Positions 46,816-58,900 of a stretch of 64,000 bases of DNA are shown here, piece by piece. This DNA comes from Wolfiporia cocos (lineage: Eukaryota; Basidiomycota; Agaricomycetes; Polyporales; Phaeolaceae). Location: NCBI GenBank assembly GCA_029448655.1, contig JACCLO010000007.1, positions 2,232,001 through 2,296,000 on the forward strand, given 5' to 3'. The position numbers and the translations under genes are program-made. The notes beneath the pieces were generated by a model. The model was not told the DNA's origin. It saw only the letters and a program-made list of their open reading frames with translations, and made no database searches. Position 1 is the stretch's first letter. Every line of letters starts with the position of its first letter.

Positions 46816-47907
46816 TGTCACAGATTTATCTGGGACTTATAGCATTTTTCCTACGATTATAGCAATTTACCTGGGATTTATACGTCTACCTACAAGTTAT
46901 CTACGGGTTAACTCCCATTGCCACCACGACAAGCTCTTAACTGGGCTCGTCAAACACATGACCAGCTTACATAACGCTACGGCACCTTCCGGTCCAATAG
47001 CATAGTTACAGCTACGTCATACAGGTCTCGCCCGTCAGAGCAAGACCAGCCACGTCATAGATCCTAGATCATAATGATAGGCCGAGCGCGGCACGCTCGC
47101 ATAATAATGTCCACATGTACAAACAGTGCCTCGCGGCCTTGTACTATTGGGTCGGCCTTCCCGGCTTCCCACCGCCATAAGATCCTTGATCACAATGGCA
47201 TCTCAGGCGCGCCACGCCTTCGCATAATAATGGCAACACGGCCAAATAGCACTATATTAGCACCAAGGCAATATCGCTATAGGTTCGGCCTTCTCGGCCA
47301 TCCCACGGACTCGGCGTTCTCCAAGTCCCGGGCTTCTGCCATCACGGCGTTGCCCAAACACCGGTCCTCGCCTCACGGCTAAGACCAATACATGCCCCGG
47401 TAACCATCCGGTCCGGGCTGTAACACATGCCACGGTACTTCCCGTCCAATGGCATAACGACCTCGGCGCCTCGCCTTGGTCATCACACGAAGACCGGCCA
47501 ATCGCCATTATACCTCACGGTATCCGGCAACCGGCTTCCCATATACCCGGGCTGCGCCCGCGTTCATATGATAATATACACAAATCCCTCTCCTACGATT
47601 GGTGCGGCCATTAGGGCCCATCACGGCCATTGTAGATAGAGTCCATAAACATCAGATAAGACAGCGCTTCGCCTCTTGGCAAAAGCCACATAACCCGGAA
47701 TGGTAGTACTAGCTAGTAGCACGCGCCATCCGCATAAACATGTATATAAGTAGGGGCTTGACGCCCTTTAACCTTAGTTCTATTATTCTCTCGGCTTGCG
47801 CCGTAGAATAATCTCTCACATCCTGCTGCGCTGGTACTGCCTCCTCTCTAAGCCGCCTTATCTCAACAATATAGGCACTTGGTGAGTCCCACAGGCGTAC
47901 TGTGTCA
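46816..47907 (+). repeat. Copy E 5' LTR
   Basis: 1092 bp. Followed by T and the PBS AATAATAGAACT (47909-47920), complementary to AGTTCTATTATT in the LTR. Confidence 0.9.
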
Positions 47908-50900
47908 TAATAATAGAACTTCCTACCCCCCCGCCCTTCCTTAATTGGTTGGGCCTGGGGTTTTTCCCCCCACAGGTGTCTGAGATTGCGCCCCTCTCTG
48001 CCTCTGCAGCCCTGACAAGGGTTGTATGCTTAATGGTTGGGTTCTGGGGGATACTAGCGGCGGGGGTTTGATCCCCCTGCCACCCAGTGGGGCTGCGCCT
48101 GCCTAATCAGCGGTGCGGTCCTGCAAACCCGGACTCCAGGGTTAAGGAGAGGCGCCCCATCCTGACAAGGATTGTGGGTGCCAGCGTTTGAGACCCATCT
48201 ACTGGGAAGAGGGGACGGTCTGCCTGTGCGCGCCCAACCCCCTGACATGGCAAGCGCTGTTCAGCGCCCCATCTCTACCAGTAGAGTCGCCATTATGGCG
48301 GCGTGGGAATCTTGCAAGCCGATCCCCAGGCGTAAGGGGCCCGCTTTGGATCCTTAATTGGATTAAAGTGGTGAGGTGGCGCGGCTCGCAAGGCCGCGCC
48401 GGCCTAGGTCACTGAGCGGTAGCCAATAGCGTCAGTCCTCCGGGCGGCTCGGCGTGCTCACCACGGGAAACTGGATCTGAGGGTCCCTCTGGAAGCCTGC
48501 GGCGTGGCCCACCATCTTAGATGTGTGGAGCGCTCGTTAAAGCGCGATCTTTGATCGACAGAGGAGCTGCCCTTGATGGACACAAGTGGGGCCTAATACG
48601 GCAAGCCTTGCCATTGAGGCGTGGTAAGGACTGCGGTGAAATACTGCGGTCCACTTTCCGGTCTGCTCCTTAGGGGATGCGGGCCGTGTATCTTCTTCCC
48701 AACCATGTGGTCCAGACGATCAAATTCTGGCAACCACCGACCCTACCCCTGGAGCGAGCGCCTCTGTTACAAGCACAAGCGAATATCTCCGCCTCTTGGC
48801 ACAGGGTCTGCGCATCTATGAAGACACCTGGCGGTTTAATTCCGCGCGGCAACCCTCAAGAGGTTGCCCCTAACCATGCCCCCGTTCTTATTGTGTTCAA
48901 TGAATATGACCACTCAGCGATAGTTCGCTGATGACTCGCTCTTCTAGGTACCCTGGTATCCCAGTCAATAGTAGTTAATATATGGTTTTAGCGGCGGCTC
49001 CAGTAGTTTACTTACTTTGTAAAGTAGCTTAGTAACCGCCCAATAGCATTTGTATTCAACCTTGGACATCCTGCGTCACCGTCTGGTTCCCAGGTTATCT
49101 AGCCTGGTTAAGGTCGCTTATGTACATAAAAAAGCAACCTTTCTCGTCTTAGGTACACTTAGTTAATCGAACAACGATACTAGTACCTTGCCCGACGTAG
49201 GAACGTGTACGCTATGGTTAATATATGCTTATAACTATCATTACTGTGGGAAATACCTATTACCAAGTCGATAAGGATTACCCATAAATCCGTCGGCGCC
49301 CGTTTGACTTCGGTCTTCGCTCCTGAAAAGGGGATTCGGGTTATTGAGCATTAGTCACGGTCATTTCATTCGTTAAGAACCTTAGAACGGGGGCACCCCT
49401 TTCGGTAACGGAATTCCTGGCAAGGAAATTACCGTCCGTTTGGGAAGAGACGTCTGACAAGCGTCTATAAATAATTGGAAACACTGCCGTTCTCACCGGC
49501 GTTCCACGTACAAACAGATCGCAATAGATTACTTAATTGAATCTCGCAATCTGGGTTAGAGGAAGGGAAAACAAGGGACACACGCTATTGATACGCGTTC
49601 CCTTGAAGTGTAGCGGAGGTCGTCAAGACTTCCAGAATCACACTTCATTCGGCATTTTCGCACATCGCCGAATTCACACCGGTCCCAAACCGGTCCCCCC
49701 CCCCCGAATCGAAATCGACAAATTCGCACGCCACTCGCAAATATTGTCACGAGACTAGCTATCTCACTTACGATTTCACTCCAATACGACATCTTTTCTC
49801 TGTGGGGAGAACAACTGTATTTGGAAATTCACACTAGCAATAAAATGCGATCGTCCGCAAAAGGCTTCAAAAGGAAACTCGAAAATCCTCCGAAGTAACA
49901 GATGAGCCCCATCTTATAGGACAATCACTCCGATTTGGCAATCGGATATCATTACAATTGCTTGGTTTACGGAAACCTACGTCGTCGAGACACGTAATAA
50001 ATAAATCCGGATCTGTTTCCTATATTCCGATTAGGAATACATCTCGTCACTACACCAAACAAGAGCCTGAGAAACTCTTCGGTATCGACAAACTAGGGCA
50101 TGGGAAACCTTAGTATAAAAAATCTGGTCGCATATGCGAGCGACCTGGATACAGCCGTACATGGATATATGTCAAATAATACCCTCGGCCCACATCCACC
50201 CACCCTTATTTGGGTTATAGAGGCGGTTTAACCTCTTTAAAAACCAAAACCAACGGAATAGGTTTGATCGGGAGATCAAACGTGGAAGAGGGGGTGAGAA
50301 CCCTAAATCCGCATTCTGGACCTTCAAAAGTCCGCTATCCCACGCTTACAACAGTACCTCACGGTCTTGAAAGCACCAAACGACATGCACTAAGAGGCCT
50401 GATTACCCTCATTCATGCTCGTACTGTCCTATTCGTATATGGACGACAACCCTGTAATAGGAATATAGTAGCTATCTATCCAATAGCGAAATATATCCTC
50501 CCCCACGATCATCCCAGTTCCCACGCTTACAATGTCATACTCAATCGAAGAACGACTTTAACGACATACAAGCACATTGGAAACTACCGTCATCGACATC
50601 ACGTGACCTCAGCCCTTACGGGATATACCTTTACGAGACAACTCCTGACAAGGATGTATGTTCTCACGGTTACCCAATAAGGCCTCACTACGGCAACGAC
50701 ACTACAGTCTAGGGAATACAATCATAAGCATTGACCATAATGCACAATGATCAGTACCTATACTATGGGGTTTTACACGAGAAGCCTACTCGTTAATAAA
50801 TAGTGCATACAACCACGAAGGCACAGCTTCATTCCGGAACTTACGACTCCGAAGAGATCGCTACGTAGAAGCAATCTAACTAGGGGACACAACCCCTGTA

Positions 50901-51798
50901 ACAAATGGGCATTGACAAATGTCACACGCTTAGTACTTGCGATACTAGGGAGGCGACGCCTCATAAACGTTCATAAGGCGACGCCCTTTAATAACCGTTC
51001 AAACCGCATAAGTCGTACAAAGTAGGATTACCCCTGTACAAGCAACAAGCCTAAGACACCCGCCACGCGAATGAAGGAACTTGCAATCCCATTCACCGCT
51101 AGGCAATAGACGTCGAAAAAGCACCGCTATGTTACACTCAATGGGTACTACGCATAAGCAACATATCCGCCAAAGGGCTCGAAGAGACACTAGAAAATCT
51201 CCAGAGCTAACAGTGAAGCCCTCACTCTAAGGAATATCGCACAATGCTATCCGAAACACGTACAACGACACAATGCACCCTCTAATATGCTTGGCAAGCT
51301 ATTGGAGTACAGATTACTAGTAGACTTCAAAGGCACTATAGGAGGAACATTTCCATATCGCCTTCTACTACGAGTAACGTCATAAGCAAAAGCAACAATC
51401 CGACAAAGGTCGCGAAAAGGCACTTGAACACCTTCAGCGATAACAGGAAAGCCCTTCCTCTTAGGATCCGCGTGCACAATGACAATACACTCTAGTAACA
51501 CGACTACACCTCCCTAACAACGGCATTTGACCTCTCGGTCATCACGCGTTGATAATCGCTAGTAACGGCATTTAGCACTCTGCTATCACGCGTTACAAAT
51601 CAATAAGGAATAAATCGCCTTCCACGCTCAGGCTCCATCCACAAGTCCTGAAACTCCCATTTATCCCTGTTCAATTGACAAATTGAAGCAGCTCCATAAC
51701 GGCATTTGACACATCGTCATCACGCGTTATACCGCTCTTGGGACGTACACAATAAGGAATAGTTTCATCAGGGACGATGAAACCTAAAGCGGGGGTAA
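47908..51798 (+). ncRNA. Copy E internal region, structured non-coding
   Basis: Hairpin set as in copy B: GCCC/GGGC next to the PBS, TAACA-hairpin-TTAGG boxes near 49897, 51208 and 51441, ACGGCAT array at 51519-51728, GTTTCATC/GATGAAAC at 51762-51783, then the polypurine tract. Confidence 0.7.
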
Positions 51799-52890
51799 TG
51801 TCACAGATTTATCTGGGACTTATAGCATTTTTCCTACGATTATAGCAATTTACCTGGGATTTATACGTCTACCTACAAGTTATCTACGGGTTAACTCCCA
51901 TTGCCACCACGACAAGCTCTTAACTGGGCTCGTCAAACACATGACCAGCTTACATAACGCTACGGCACCTTCCGGTCCAATAGCATAGTTACAGCTACGT
52001 CATACAGGTCTCGCCCGTCAGAGCAAGACCAGCCACGTCATAGATCCTAGATCATAATGATAGGCCGAGCGCGGCACGCTCGCATAATAATGTCCACATG
52101 TACAAACAGTGCCTCGCGGCCTTGTACTATTGGGTCGGCCTTCCCGGCTTCCCACCGCCATAAGATCCTTGATCACAATGGCATCTCAGGCGCGCCACGC
52201 CTTCGCATAATAATGGCAACACGGCCAAATAGCACTATATTAGCACCAAGGCAATATCGCTATAGGTTCGGCCTTCTCGGCCATCCCACGGACTCGGCGT
52301 TCTCCAAGTCCCGGGCTTCTGCCATCACGGCGTTGCCCAAACACCGGTCCTCGCCTCACGGCTAAGACCAATACATGCCCCGGTAACCATCCGGTCCGGG
52401 CTGTAACACATGCCACGGTACTTCCCGTCCAATGGCATAACGACCTCGGCGCCTCGCCTTGGTCATCACACGAAGACCGGCCAATCGCCATTATACCTCA
52501 CGGTATCCGGCAACCGGCTTCCCATATACCCGGGCTGCGCCCGCGTTCATATGATAATATACACAAATCCCTCTCCTACGATTGGTGCGGCCATTAGGGC
52601 CCATCACGGCCATTGTAGATAGAGTCCATAAACATCAGATAAGACAGCGCTTCGCCTCTTGGCAAAAGCCACATAACCCGGAATGGTAGTACTAGCTAGT
52701 AGCACGCGCCATCCGCATAAACATGTATATAAGTAGGGGCTTGACGCCCTTTAACCTTAGTTCTATTATTCTCTCGGCTTGCGCCGTAGAATAATCTCTC
52801 ACATCCTGCTGCGCTGGTACTGCCTCCTCTCTAAGCCGCCTTATCTCAACAATATAGGCACTTGGTGAGTCCCACAGGCGTACTGTGTCA
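51799..52890 (+). repeat. Copy E 3' LTR, placed as a promoter for F gag-pol
   Basis: TATATAAG box near 52729 and start motif AGTTCTATTATT at 52759-52770 lie about 200 bp before the F start codon. No ATG occurs between that start motif and 52959, so a transcript from this LTR would have the gag ATG as its first AUG. A GGTGAGT donor-like site is near 52865. Promoter use is inferred. Confidence 0.75.
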
Positions 52891-52958
52891 AGTGGGCGGG
52901 TAGCGCAGTCACACGTCGCGACTCTACTTTTTACACATACATTTTCAATACAACTACA

Positions 52959-55900
52959 ATGGCCTCCCCACACCACGACCTCGACTACATCCGGAATCCC
53001 CGACCCGAGAACATACCACTCCCCGGTGGCACCATGATCGGCACCCCCACCGTCACCAATAACCCGTTCCACCCAGGGCAGTGGGTGAACTACCAGGTAC
53101 ACGGATTGCCCGACGACTTCGCCCTGCTCTCAGTAGCAGACAGCATCCACGCCCCGCGTCAGCAGGTAGAAGTCGCCTCCGTCCACACCGGAACCTTTGA
53201 CGGCCACCCACCCGCTCGATCACTCGCATATGGTGCATCGCAGGAGGACCAAGGTCCCGGTATGGAAAGGTTGGAACAGGCTTTCCACCTGGCAAGGGAA
53301 CAGTCGAACACAATTCGCGGAGCGAGCCCCCTCGCTCACATCGACTCGCCCCTAGCCATGCAGTGGGCATTCCCCCCCAACCCGACCACGGCAGACTTCG
53401 GTTTTCGGTGTCAAACGGTAGCCGCGACAATGGTTCAAACCGGTGTGTGGAACGCCGACATGGGAGCACGATTCCTGCGGGAGGCACAACGTCTCCAAGC
53501 GGATGCAATCGCGGCGGGAGATGCGGCCTCGTTACACAGCCAGCACTCCGCCCCCCGTCGGTCAGTACCATCGGTTCCGGAAGAACGTTTCCGGCCGGTC
53601 GAAAATTGGGTGAGGTCCGTCCACATGGGATCTCCCCCCCCGGTGAATTCGGCAACCCGTCCGGCATCGAACGCGGGCACCCGGCAGACGAACCCCTTCC
53701 TGCCAGGATACACTCCCCCGGTCATCACACCCCAGGTTCCTTTTTCGGTCATGGCAGCACAGCCCCCGGTCCCTCCGTCGGTAGCACCGCAGACAGCGCA
53801 TGTGAACACCTGGAGAGCCGCGCCTCTCCCGGGAACGCGTGCGTCTATGTGGCGGCCCGAGAAACCGGCGAGCTCGCAATGGGACGCGTACTCGATGCTC
53901 CCGGAGCCGCAGCCTGACCCCCGGTACAAATCTAAGGTGCGCGAACCCGAACCCTTCACCGGCGAGAACTTCATCGCCTGGGTCATGCGCCTCAAGCTGT
54001 ACATCGACGACAACCGGCCGCTGCTCTTCACGGACAGCAAAAAGATCGGCACGGCCATCTCGTTGATACGGGGACCGAAGGTGGACGCATGGGTAATGGC
54101 TTTTACGCGGGAACATTACCGTGACGGACAATGGCACTTGAGCTGGCTTCGCTTCATCTGGGAACTCCACCAGAAGTTCGATGACCCCGATTTGGAAAAG
54201 AAATCGGCGGTCGCAGCGGAGAAACTCACTATGACCATCGGTAAGGGCGAAGAGTACTTCCAGGAGCTGGAAAGACTTCTTTCGGAAGCCAAGTATGACA
54301 AGGAGAACCAGATCGTCCATCGCTGGGTCACCTCTGCCATCCCGAAAGAGATCTACACGGCAGTACACTCCGCCTTTGTCGCCGCCACGGTAAACGACAA
54401 ATCGCAACGCGGATACAACGTCTCGATCCCCGAGGACTACGAATCCTGGAAACAGGCTATCCTCAGGACGGACAATGCGATGCGACGTCTCCGCGACGAA
54501 GAAAAGCTGCGCCATGGTCGAGACACGGGTAAGGGCGTTGCCGACAAGGGAAAAGGTCGGGCAACAACATCGTCATCGGGAACCACGCGGCCGGAGCCCA
54601 CCGCGGAAGAACGGGCCAACTTGCTCAAGAGGAAGTGCCACTCTTGCAGCAAGACACAAGCAGAGGCACCAGGGAAGGGCTGCAACAAGCCCGTCTGGCA
54701 CCAACCCAACTGGAAGCCCCGAGCAGCTACCAGTGGAGGAAACACCGGTGCCGGACCCTCACAACCGGCGCGCACCCGCCAGGCCGTCGAGGCACCACCA
54801 GCAGAAAAAGTCCTTGGGGAAGTATCCCAGGAGGACTTCGTGCGAATGGTGTCCGCATGGGCCAAGGGAAATCCGGAGGCTGCGAAGGAAGCCGGATTCA
54901 CTCAGGTACGTCCCCTCTCTAATAATAAATTTTCAGTTCTGGAGATCGAGGAACCAGTAAATGTCTCTATCTCCGAATCTGCCTCGGAGGGTAACGAACC
55001 GGTGGATGGACTATATGGGATAGGAACCGGGGCCCCGATATTTGACTATGTATCTGTACCACGTTCAGTAGACTTGGCGCCTGGTGACGACGACGGAGCT
55101 TCAACATGCTCCGACGATTCGTTTGTAACAGCCTCAGAGGAGCCTCCCACCGGAGCTTGGCGGGAGGATAAAACCGTGCTTAATTCCTCTATTGTAAACA
55201 ATGTAAACTATGTGCCAATGGACGTAGACCCGGTTGTAGACTCAGATGTGCAGATGGCAGACGCATCTAAGCCTACAGTCCAGAAAAAGACGGAAAAGAA
55301 AGTGCGGCGTCGACGAGCCAAGAAGAAGGCTGTCACGCTCGACATATATTTAGACCACCCGCGGGCAATCCCCCCTGAGCGCAAAAGCGAAGGAGCCGCG
55401 GGTTACGATCTTCACTCTGCGGAGGAAGTCGTTATACCTAATGGGAAGCGCATCACCGTGGACACAGGCATAATGATCCGAATGCCACCCGGTGTATATG
55501 GCCGCATAGCTCCACGATCCGGACTCGCTTTAAAAGGAGTGGACGTGGAGGCCGGTGTAGTCGATGAAGACTACACCGGTCGGTTAAAAGTCATACTGAA
55601 TAATCAAACCGGAACAGATTATCAGGTCGAGTATGGGGACAGAATCGCCCAGTTCATACTCGAATGCAATATGACACCAGACACGCGCATAGTAAAAAGC
55701 ATCAGGGAAACCAGACGCGGAACACAGGGGTTCGGCTCTACTGGTGAGAAACTCAGAGGGAATGTAGTGGTAATCCAGACGGGAAAACGGGGACGGCAGA
55801 TCGAAGTACCGATCACCCTCCACCGCCCTGACGGACGTGCCCTCTTCACAAAGGCACTGATAGACTCCGGTTCAACGGGATCGGTCATCAGTCGTGCCTA

Positions 55901-58900
55901 CGTGGAGGAACACAAACTCGAGCAACTCCCACTAGACCGACCCGTCAAACTGTACAATGCTGACGGTAGTACCAACGCTGCGGGCAAAATGACGCACTAT
56001 GTCGAACTCCAGATGCAGATCGACACGCATCTGGAAACGCGCAAGTTCCACGTCACCGAGCTGAGCTCGGCCAACATATTCCTCGGCTTCGATTGGTTGG
56101 AAGACCACAATCCCACCATCGACTGGAAGAAACGCCGAATCACCTTCACCTGCGACTGCGAACACGAGCAGATCGAGGACGGTGATCATATTTATTACAT
56201 CTTTGCTGACGCTTGGATACGAAACAGGGAAGAGTGCCGGGCCGACATCGCTGAGCGAGTCCGCGCGACAAAGGCAACCGAGATCGCCATCGCCACCGGC
56301 AAAACCACGGAAGCCAAGACTTTCGAGGAAGTGGTCCCCGAGTACTTACACGAATTCGAAGACGTGTTTAAGGAAACGGAATTCGACCAACTCCCTGAAA
56401 GACGTCCGTGGGATCACGCCATAGAACTCCTACCGAACTCCGAACCCTACGCCGGCAAGATCTATGCCCTATCGCCACGAGAACAAGAGGCGTTAGACGA
56501 CTTTCTAGAAGAACAGCTACGGACTGGACGAATACGACCATCCAAGTCACCATGGGGGGCACCATTCTTCTTCGTCAAGAAGAAGGATGGGAAACTGAGA
56601 CCCATTCAGGACTATCGGAAACTGAACCAAATGACCAAGAAGAATCGGTACCCGCTCCCCTTGATCACGGAGCTGCTCAACAAGTTGAAACGAGCTAAGT
56701 ACTTTTCTAAATTGGACATTCGTTGGGGGTACACGAACGTCAGGATCAAGGAAGGCGACGAGGAAAAAGCCGCCTTCATCACTAATAGGGGATTGTACGA
56801 ACCCTTAGTGATGTTCTTCGGAATGTGCAACGCACCGGGCACGTTCCAGACCTTGATGAATGACATTTTCCGAGACCTAATAATGACTGGAAAGGTCATT
56901 GTATATCTAGACGACATACTTGTTTTCACGGAGACCGAGGCAGAACACAAAGAGATCCTGCGCAAGGTTCTGCTCGCTCTCCGTCAAAATAAGTTGACTT
57001 GTAAACCAGAGAAATGCGAGTTTATGAAGTCGGAAGTAGAATACTTAGGACATATAATCTCTCACGGGGAAATCCGCATGGATCCCGCGAAGGTGGCGGC
57101 AGTGGCAGAATGGCCCGCACCTCGGAACAAGAAGGAAGTGCAATCCTTCATTGGATTCGCAAACTTCTACCGGAGATTTATACCTAAGTTTTCCACGGTA
57201 GCACGCCCACTGATAAACCTAACCAAGGACACGCCTTGGCAGTGGGGTACGGCGGAACAAGAGTGTTTCGATAAGTTAAAGAAAATATTTATCGAAGCAC
57301 CCGTGTTAGGGATACCAAACGACGACGACCCTTTCCGCATCGAGGCAGACTCCTCAGACTTTGCAACCGGAGCCTGCCTCATGCAGAAACAGGACGGTGT
57401 CTGGAAACCCATCGCCTACCAGAGTAAGACGATGCTACCGGCAGAACGGAACTACGAAATCTACGACAGAGAACTCCTCGCCATCATGCGCGCACTTGAT
57501 GAATGGCGGCATTTCGTAATGGGTGGCAAACACCCTGTAGAAGTACTGACGGACCACAAGAACCTAGAATATTTTAAGACCCCGCAGAAAATTAATCCGC
57601 GACAAGCCCGGTGGATGACGGAACTCGCCGAGTATGACCTACAACTCGTGCACATCCCCGGGAAGACCAATGGAAGGGCCGACGGGCTTTCCCGAAGAAG
57701 TGATCACGGAAACGACAAGGATCACCTCGAAGGGCAAGTCGTCCTGAAGCCACACCTCTTCGTCCAAGATAGCGCAGAAAGGCTGCGATCCTCATTCTAT
57801 ACTGTAGTCAAGGGTATCACCCACGACGAAGTAAAAGAGAGGGTCAAAGCGGAAGCCGCTCTCTACGATGGAAAGGAAGGAGTAGAAGTAGGGGAAACGA
57901 CCGAGGACGGTCTGCGATATAGGAGGGGGAGGTTAATTATCCCTCGGGACGAAGAATTAATCGGAAAAATCATTTCTTCGTTCCACGACACCGTCTCAGC
58001 GGGACACCCTGGCACCGAAAACACGTACACAGCAATACATCGACACTACTGGTGGCCCAAGATGCGCTCAGACATCCGCCAGTACGTCAAAGCCTGTATC
58101 AAGTGCCAGGCCGCTAAGCCGGACCGATCCAAACGCGCGGCTCCACTCAACCCGAACCCGACTCCAGCACACAACTGGGAGAACATTTCCGTTGACATGA
58201 TCACGGGACTCCCCACTTCCAAGGGTCGCGACGCAATAATTGTAGTAGTAGATATGAAATCCAAGGACTACATAGCTGTACCAACAACGACTAAACTATC
58301 GGCCGAAGGATGGGCCAACATATTTATAGACAAAGTATATACACAACACGGACTACCAAAAAAAATATTTAGCGACAGAGGACCACAATTTGTAGCAGAA
58401 TTCATAAAGGACGTATATCGTAGACTAGGCATACAGGGAAACCCGAGTACCGCGTTCCACCCACAGACAGACGGGCAGACGGAGCGTATGAACCAGGAAC
58501 TCGAGGTCTACCTTAGGTTATTTATTAACGATACTCATACGAACTGGCCGGACTTACTCCCGCTGGCAAGCTTTGCGTACAAGACACACGTACACAGTAG
58601 CACGGGATATAGTCCCTTTTACCTTACGCACGGATACCACCCTTTCACAGGTGTAGAGGCGCCGGAACAAGAAGAGGGGGCAGCACGGGATTGGGTCGAA
58701 CACATGCACACCATATCCAAACTCGCTTCACAGAACCTGGAGAAAGCTAAACTACGCATGAAGGAGTACTACGATAGGAAACGGGCATCGCCACTATCGT
58801 ACTCCGAAGGCGACTTGGTCTGGGTTGATGGCCGTAACATAAACATGGGCCACCCAACCAAAAAGCTGGACTCCAAGCGGTTTGGACCGTACAAGGTCAC

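Larger units (their letters stand above)
46816..52890 (+). mobile_element. Copy E: complete non-coding LTR element inside F
   Basis: LTRs 46816-47907 and 51799-52890 (1092 bp, offset 4983, no difference seen), internal region 47908-51798. Target duplication AGTGG at 46811-46815 and 52891-52895. Same orientation as F. It belongs to the B-like subgroup. The internal region keeps all hairpin groups with further paired changes, for example AGGAA/TTCCT (51445-51459) where A and B have AGGAG/CTCCT. No coding frame is conserved. It is younger than F. Confidence 0.93.
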
